DNA of 6,548 bases from Candidatus Omnitrophota bacterium (GTDB lineage: Bacteria; Omnitrophota; 4484-213). Where the stretch lies: NCBI GenBank assembly GCA_003645805.1, contig QNCL01000045.1, positions 1 through 6,548 of the forward strand, given 5' to 3'. A program made the translations under genes and the position numbers. Shown here piece by piece: positions 5,159 to 6,548 of this stretch (the first letter of the stretch is position 1; the number at the start of each line of letters is the position of its first letter). Below the pieces are notes generated by a model that was given only the letters and a program-made list of their open reading frames with translations, was not told where the DNA came from and did not search any database.

Positions 5159-6548
5159 ATGAACAAAGCAAAAAATTTGCTGGTAGTTTTTCTTTTCACT
5201 CTTCTGACAAATCTAATAAGCGCTCCCTGCTTTGCCCAGCAAACAGAAGATGTAGAGGGCATCTTAGGGAGTTTGCAGACACAGGTAGAAGCACTTAATA
5301 CCTCTCTTGTTAATCTGAAGAATAGAAATGAATTCCTGCAGACTCAACTGCAGGAAGTGCAAAGCAAATATAAGGATATTCAGAGTAAGTATGAACGGAT
5401 AGTAAAGGAACTGAATAGGAAACTAAAGGAGTTTTCTAAGGAGAAACTTAGATGGCAAGAGGAGAAGAAAGAGAAAGAGAATGCACTTAAGGAATATCAA
5501 CAGCAGATAGAGCAGGTTAAAAAAAGATATAGCCAAGCCCTCCAGCGGTTAACCACACAAGTTTCCACCCTCCAGAAACAACTTGCCAAGACACAGGAAG
5601 AGAAAAGAAAACTCTCCATATTTCTTCAAGTGCTCAAGGACGAGAATTCTCAACTTTCCTCTACCTTTGAGGACTTTTCCCAGCAGAGGCTGGAGTGGGA
5701 GAAAGAGAAGACGCGTTTAGAGGAGAGGATAAAAGATCTGCAAGTTTATATAGAGAAGCAAAAGAGAGCGAGTGAGAGTGCCTTAGAGAACCTTAAAGCC
5801 CAGATTAGCAGTTTGCAGGAGCAACTTGCCCAGAAGGAGCAAGAGAGAAAAGAGGTTGAAGATAGACTTTCTGAGATTCAGGAGATGTTGCTTAAGAGGC
5901 AACTTTTCAGTCTCAAGGAGAAGAAGGAACTTCAAGATAAGATTCGCTCTTTGGAAGCAAAGTTGAAAAATAAAGAGCAGGAGAGAGCGTCTTTGGAAAG
6001 CCAACTTTCTGCTTTGCAGGATAGTATTTTAAAGAAACAGTTATTTGACTTGCAGAAGAAGAGCGATTTAGAAAAACAAATTGCTCTTCTGGAGAAAAAA
6101 CTTGCAGAGAAGGAGGAGGAGAAGAAAGATTTGCAGGAACAGATTGCTCAACTTCAGGAAAGTCCCCTGAGGAAGAGACTTTCTGCGCTCAAGGAAAGCA
6201 CACAGAAGCAGATAAGGGAGTTGCAAGAGCAGATGAGGGCGGAAAGAGAGGGTTATAAAGAGGAACTGGCAAAGGCATCAGCAAAGTTGAGGATCTCAGA
6301 GATTTCTCTTGAGCAAGTTCAAAAGGAGAATAAGCAGATAAAGTCTGCTCTTTCGGATGTGAAAACTCGTCTTTTCAGGGCTTTAAAAGAAAAGGAGGCT
6401 TTGAGTGTTCAACTGAAAGCAAAGCAATCCCAACTCTCTCAACTCCAAGAGGAGATAGAGAAGCAGAAGTCTGCTTTTGAACAGAAACTAACCACTTCTC
6501 AAAAAGAACTTCTTGCTACTCTAAAAGCAAAGGAAGAGGAGATTGAAA
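5159..6548 (+). CDS. Secreted long coiled-coil protein of unknown function (3' truncated)
   Basis: The frame is open from the ATG at 5159 to the end of the window, giving 463 residues with no stop reached. The protein begins with a Sec signal peptide: MNKAKN, a hydrophobic stretch (7-20), and probable cleavage after CFA at residue 26. Cys24 follows Pro, so this is not a good lipobox. The rest is almost continuous coiled coil, rich in E, K, Q and L with heptad-like leucine spacing and almost no Pro or Gly. Residues 216-351 are three tandem repeats of 46, 46 and 44 residues. No enzymatic motif is visible. Similarity searches would probably report SMC or myosin-like proteins merely because of the coiled coil. 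An upstream in-frame TAA at 5102 and the signal peptide support this start. It has its own strong promoter. A fibrous periplasmic or envelope role is an inference. Confidence 0.9.
   Translation, partial: MNKAKNLLVVFLFTLLTNLISAPCFAQQTEDVEGILGSLQTQVEALNTSLVNLKNRNEFLQTQLQEVQSKYKDIQSKYERIVKELNRKLKEFSKEKLRWQEEKKEKENALKEYQQQIEQVKKRYSQALQRLTTQVSTLQKQLAKTQEEKRKLSIFLQVLKDENSQLSSTFEDFSQQRLEWEKEKTRLEERIKDLQVYIEKQKRASESALENLKAQISSLQEQLAQKEQERKEVEDRLSEIQEMLLKRQLFSLKEKKELQDKIRSLEAKLKNKEQERASLESQLSALQDSILKKQLFDLQKKSDLEKQIALLEKKLAEKEEEKKDLQEQIAQLQESPLRKRLSALKESTQKQIRELQEQMRAEREGYKEELAKASAKLRISEISLEQVQKENKQIKSALSDVKTRLFRALKEKEALSVQLKAKQSQLSQLQEEIEKQKSAFEQKLTTSQKELLATLKAKEEEIE
5804..6211 (+). repeat. Three tandem 46/46/44-residue coiled-coil repeats
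   Basis: Units lie at 5804-5941, 5942-6079 and 6080-6211 (residues 216-261, 262-307 and 308-351). Each starts with I-x-x-L-(Q/E)-x-(Q/K)-L, continues with a KE(Q/E)E(R/K) core and L(S/A)xLQ-type segment, and has L(K/R)(K/R)(Q/R)L about 30 residues in. The first two units share the near-identical LLKRQLF and ILKKQLF. The DNA has diverged more than the protein, which points to an old duplication under selection. Confidence 0.75.

Noticed and set aside
5783..6004. Minus-strand open frame within the coiled-coil gene
   Set aside because: It is a complement of the repetitive coiled-coil coding sequence, with no independent support.

Overview
The window reads as chromosomal DNA of a bacterium, probably an anaerobe from a poorly cultured lineage. 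Support comes from a sulfide-type (His) Thi4 thiazole synthase, a DapL-route diaminopimelate aminotransferase, F-type ATP synthase genes, arginine encoded mostly by AGA/AGG, and secreted coiled-coil and TPR-like proteins. Omnitrophota or a similar candidate phylum would fit, but that is an inference from style, not a demonstrated placement. Every gene supported here is on the + strand. Both ends cut through genes.

Layout. 1-561 is the C-terminal part of a sigma-70 family factor. Its stop codon shares one base with a complete tRNA-Arg(CCT) at 561-637. Thi4 follows 24 bp later (662-1444). The 125-bp gap after thi4 holds an AT-rich stem-loop and two perfect tandem DnaA-box sequences (1477-1496). 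Next comes a secreted, extremely basic and charged TPR-like protein (1570-2373). It runs directly into three ATP synthase membrane genes: atpZ-like (2376-2585), atpI-like (2597-2857) and atpB, subunit a (2897-3619). The subunit c gene and the rest of the ATP synthase operon do not follow; instead there is dapL (3710-4864).

The gap from 4865 to 5158 carries a consensus sigma-70 promoter (TTGACA, 16 bp, TATAAT) with an AT-rich upstream stretch. Downstream is a leader of about 170 nt with a possible 17-codon ORF that has a good ribosome binding site, ending at the base of a strong 14-bp hairpin. The hairpin sits just ahead of a secreted, almost entirely coiled-coil protein (5159 to beyond the window end), which contains three tandem repeats of about 46 residues.

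How the genes relate. The first three (sigma, tRNA, thi4) are packed tightly enough to be co-transcribed. The charged protein and the three atp genes also look like one transcription unit, and dapL may belong to it. The coiled-coil gene has its own strong promoter. No mobile element, CRISPR array or integrase is visible. The less ordinary points are the tandem DnaA boxes away from any dnaA/dnaN gene, the broken ATP synthase gene order, and the leader-ORF/hairpin arrangement ahead of the coiled-coil gene. I see no clear evidence of an entirely new multi-gene system.
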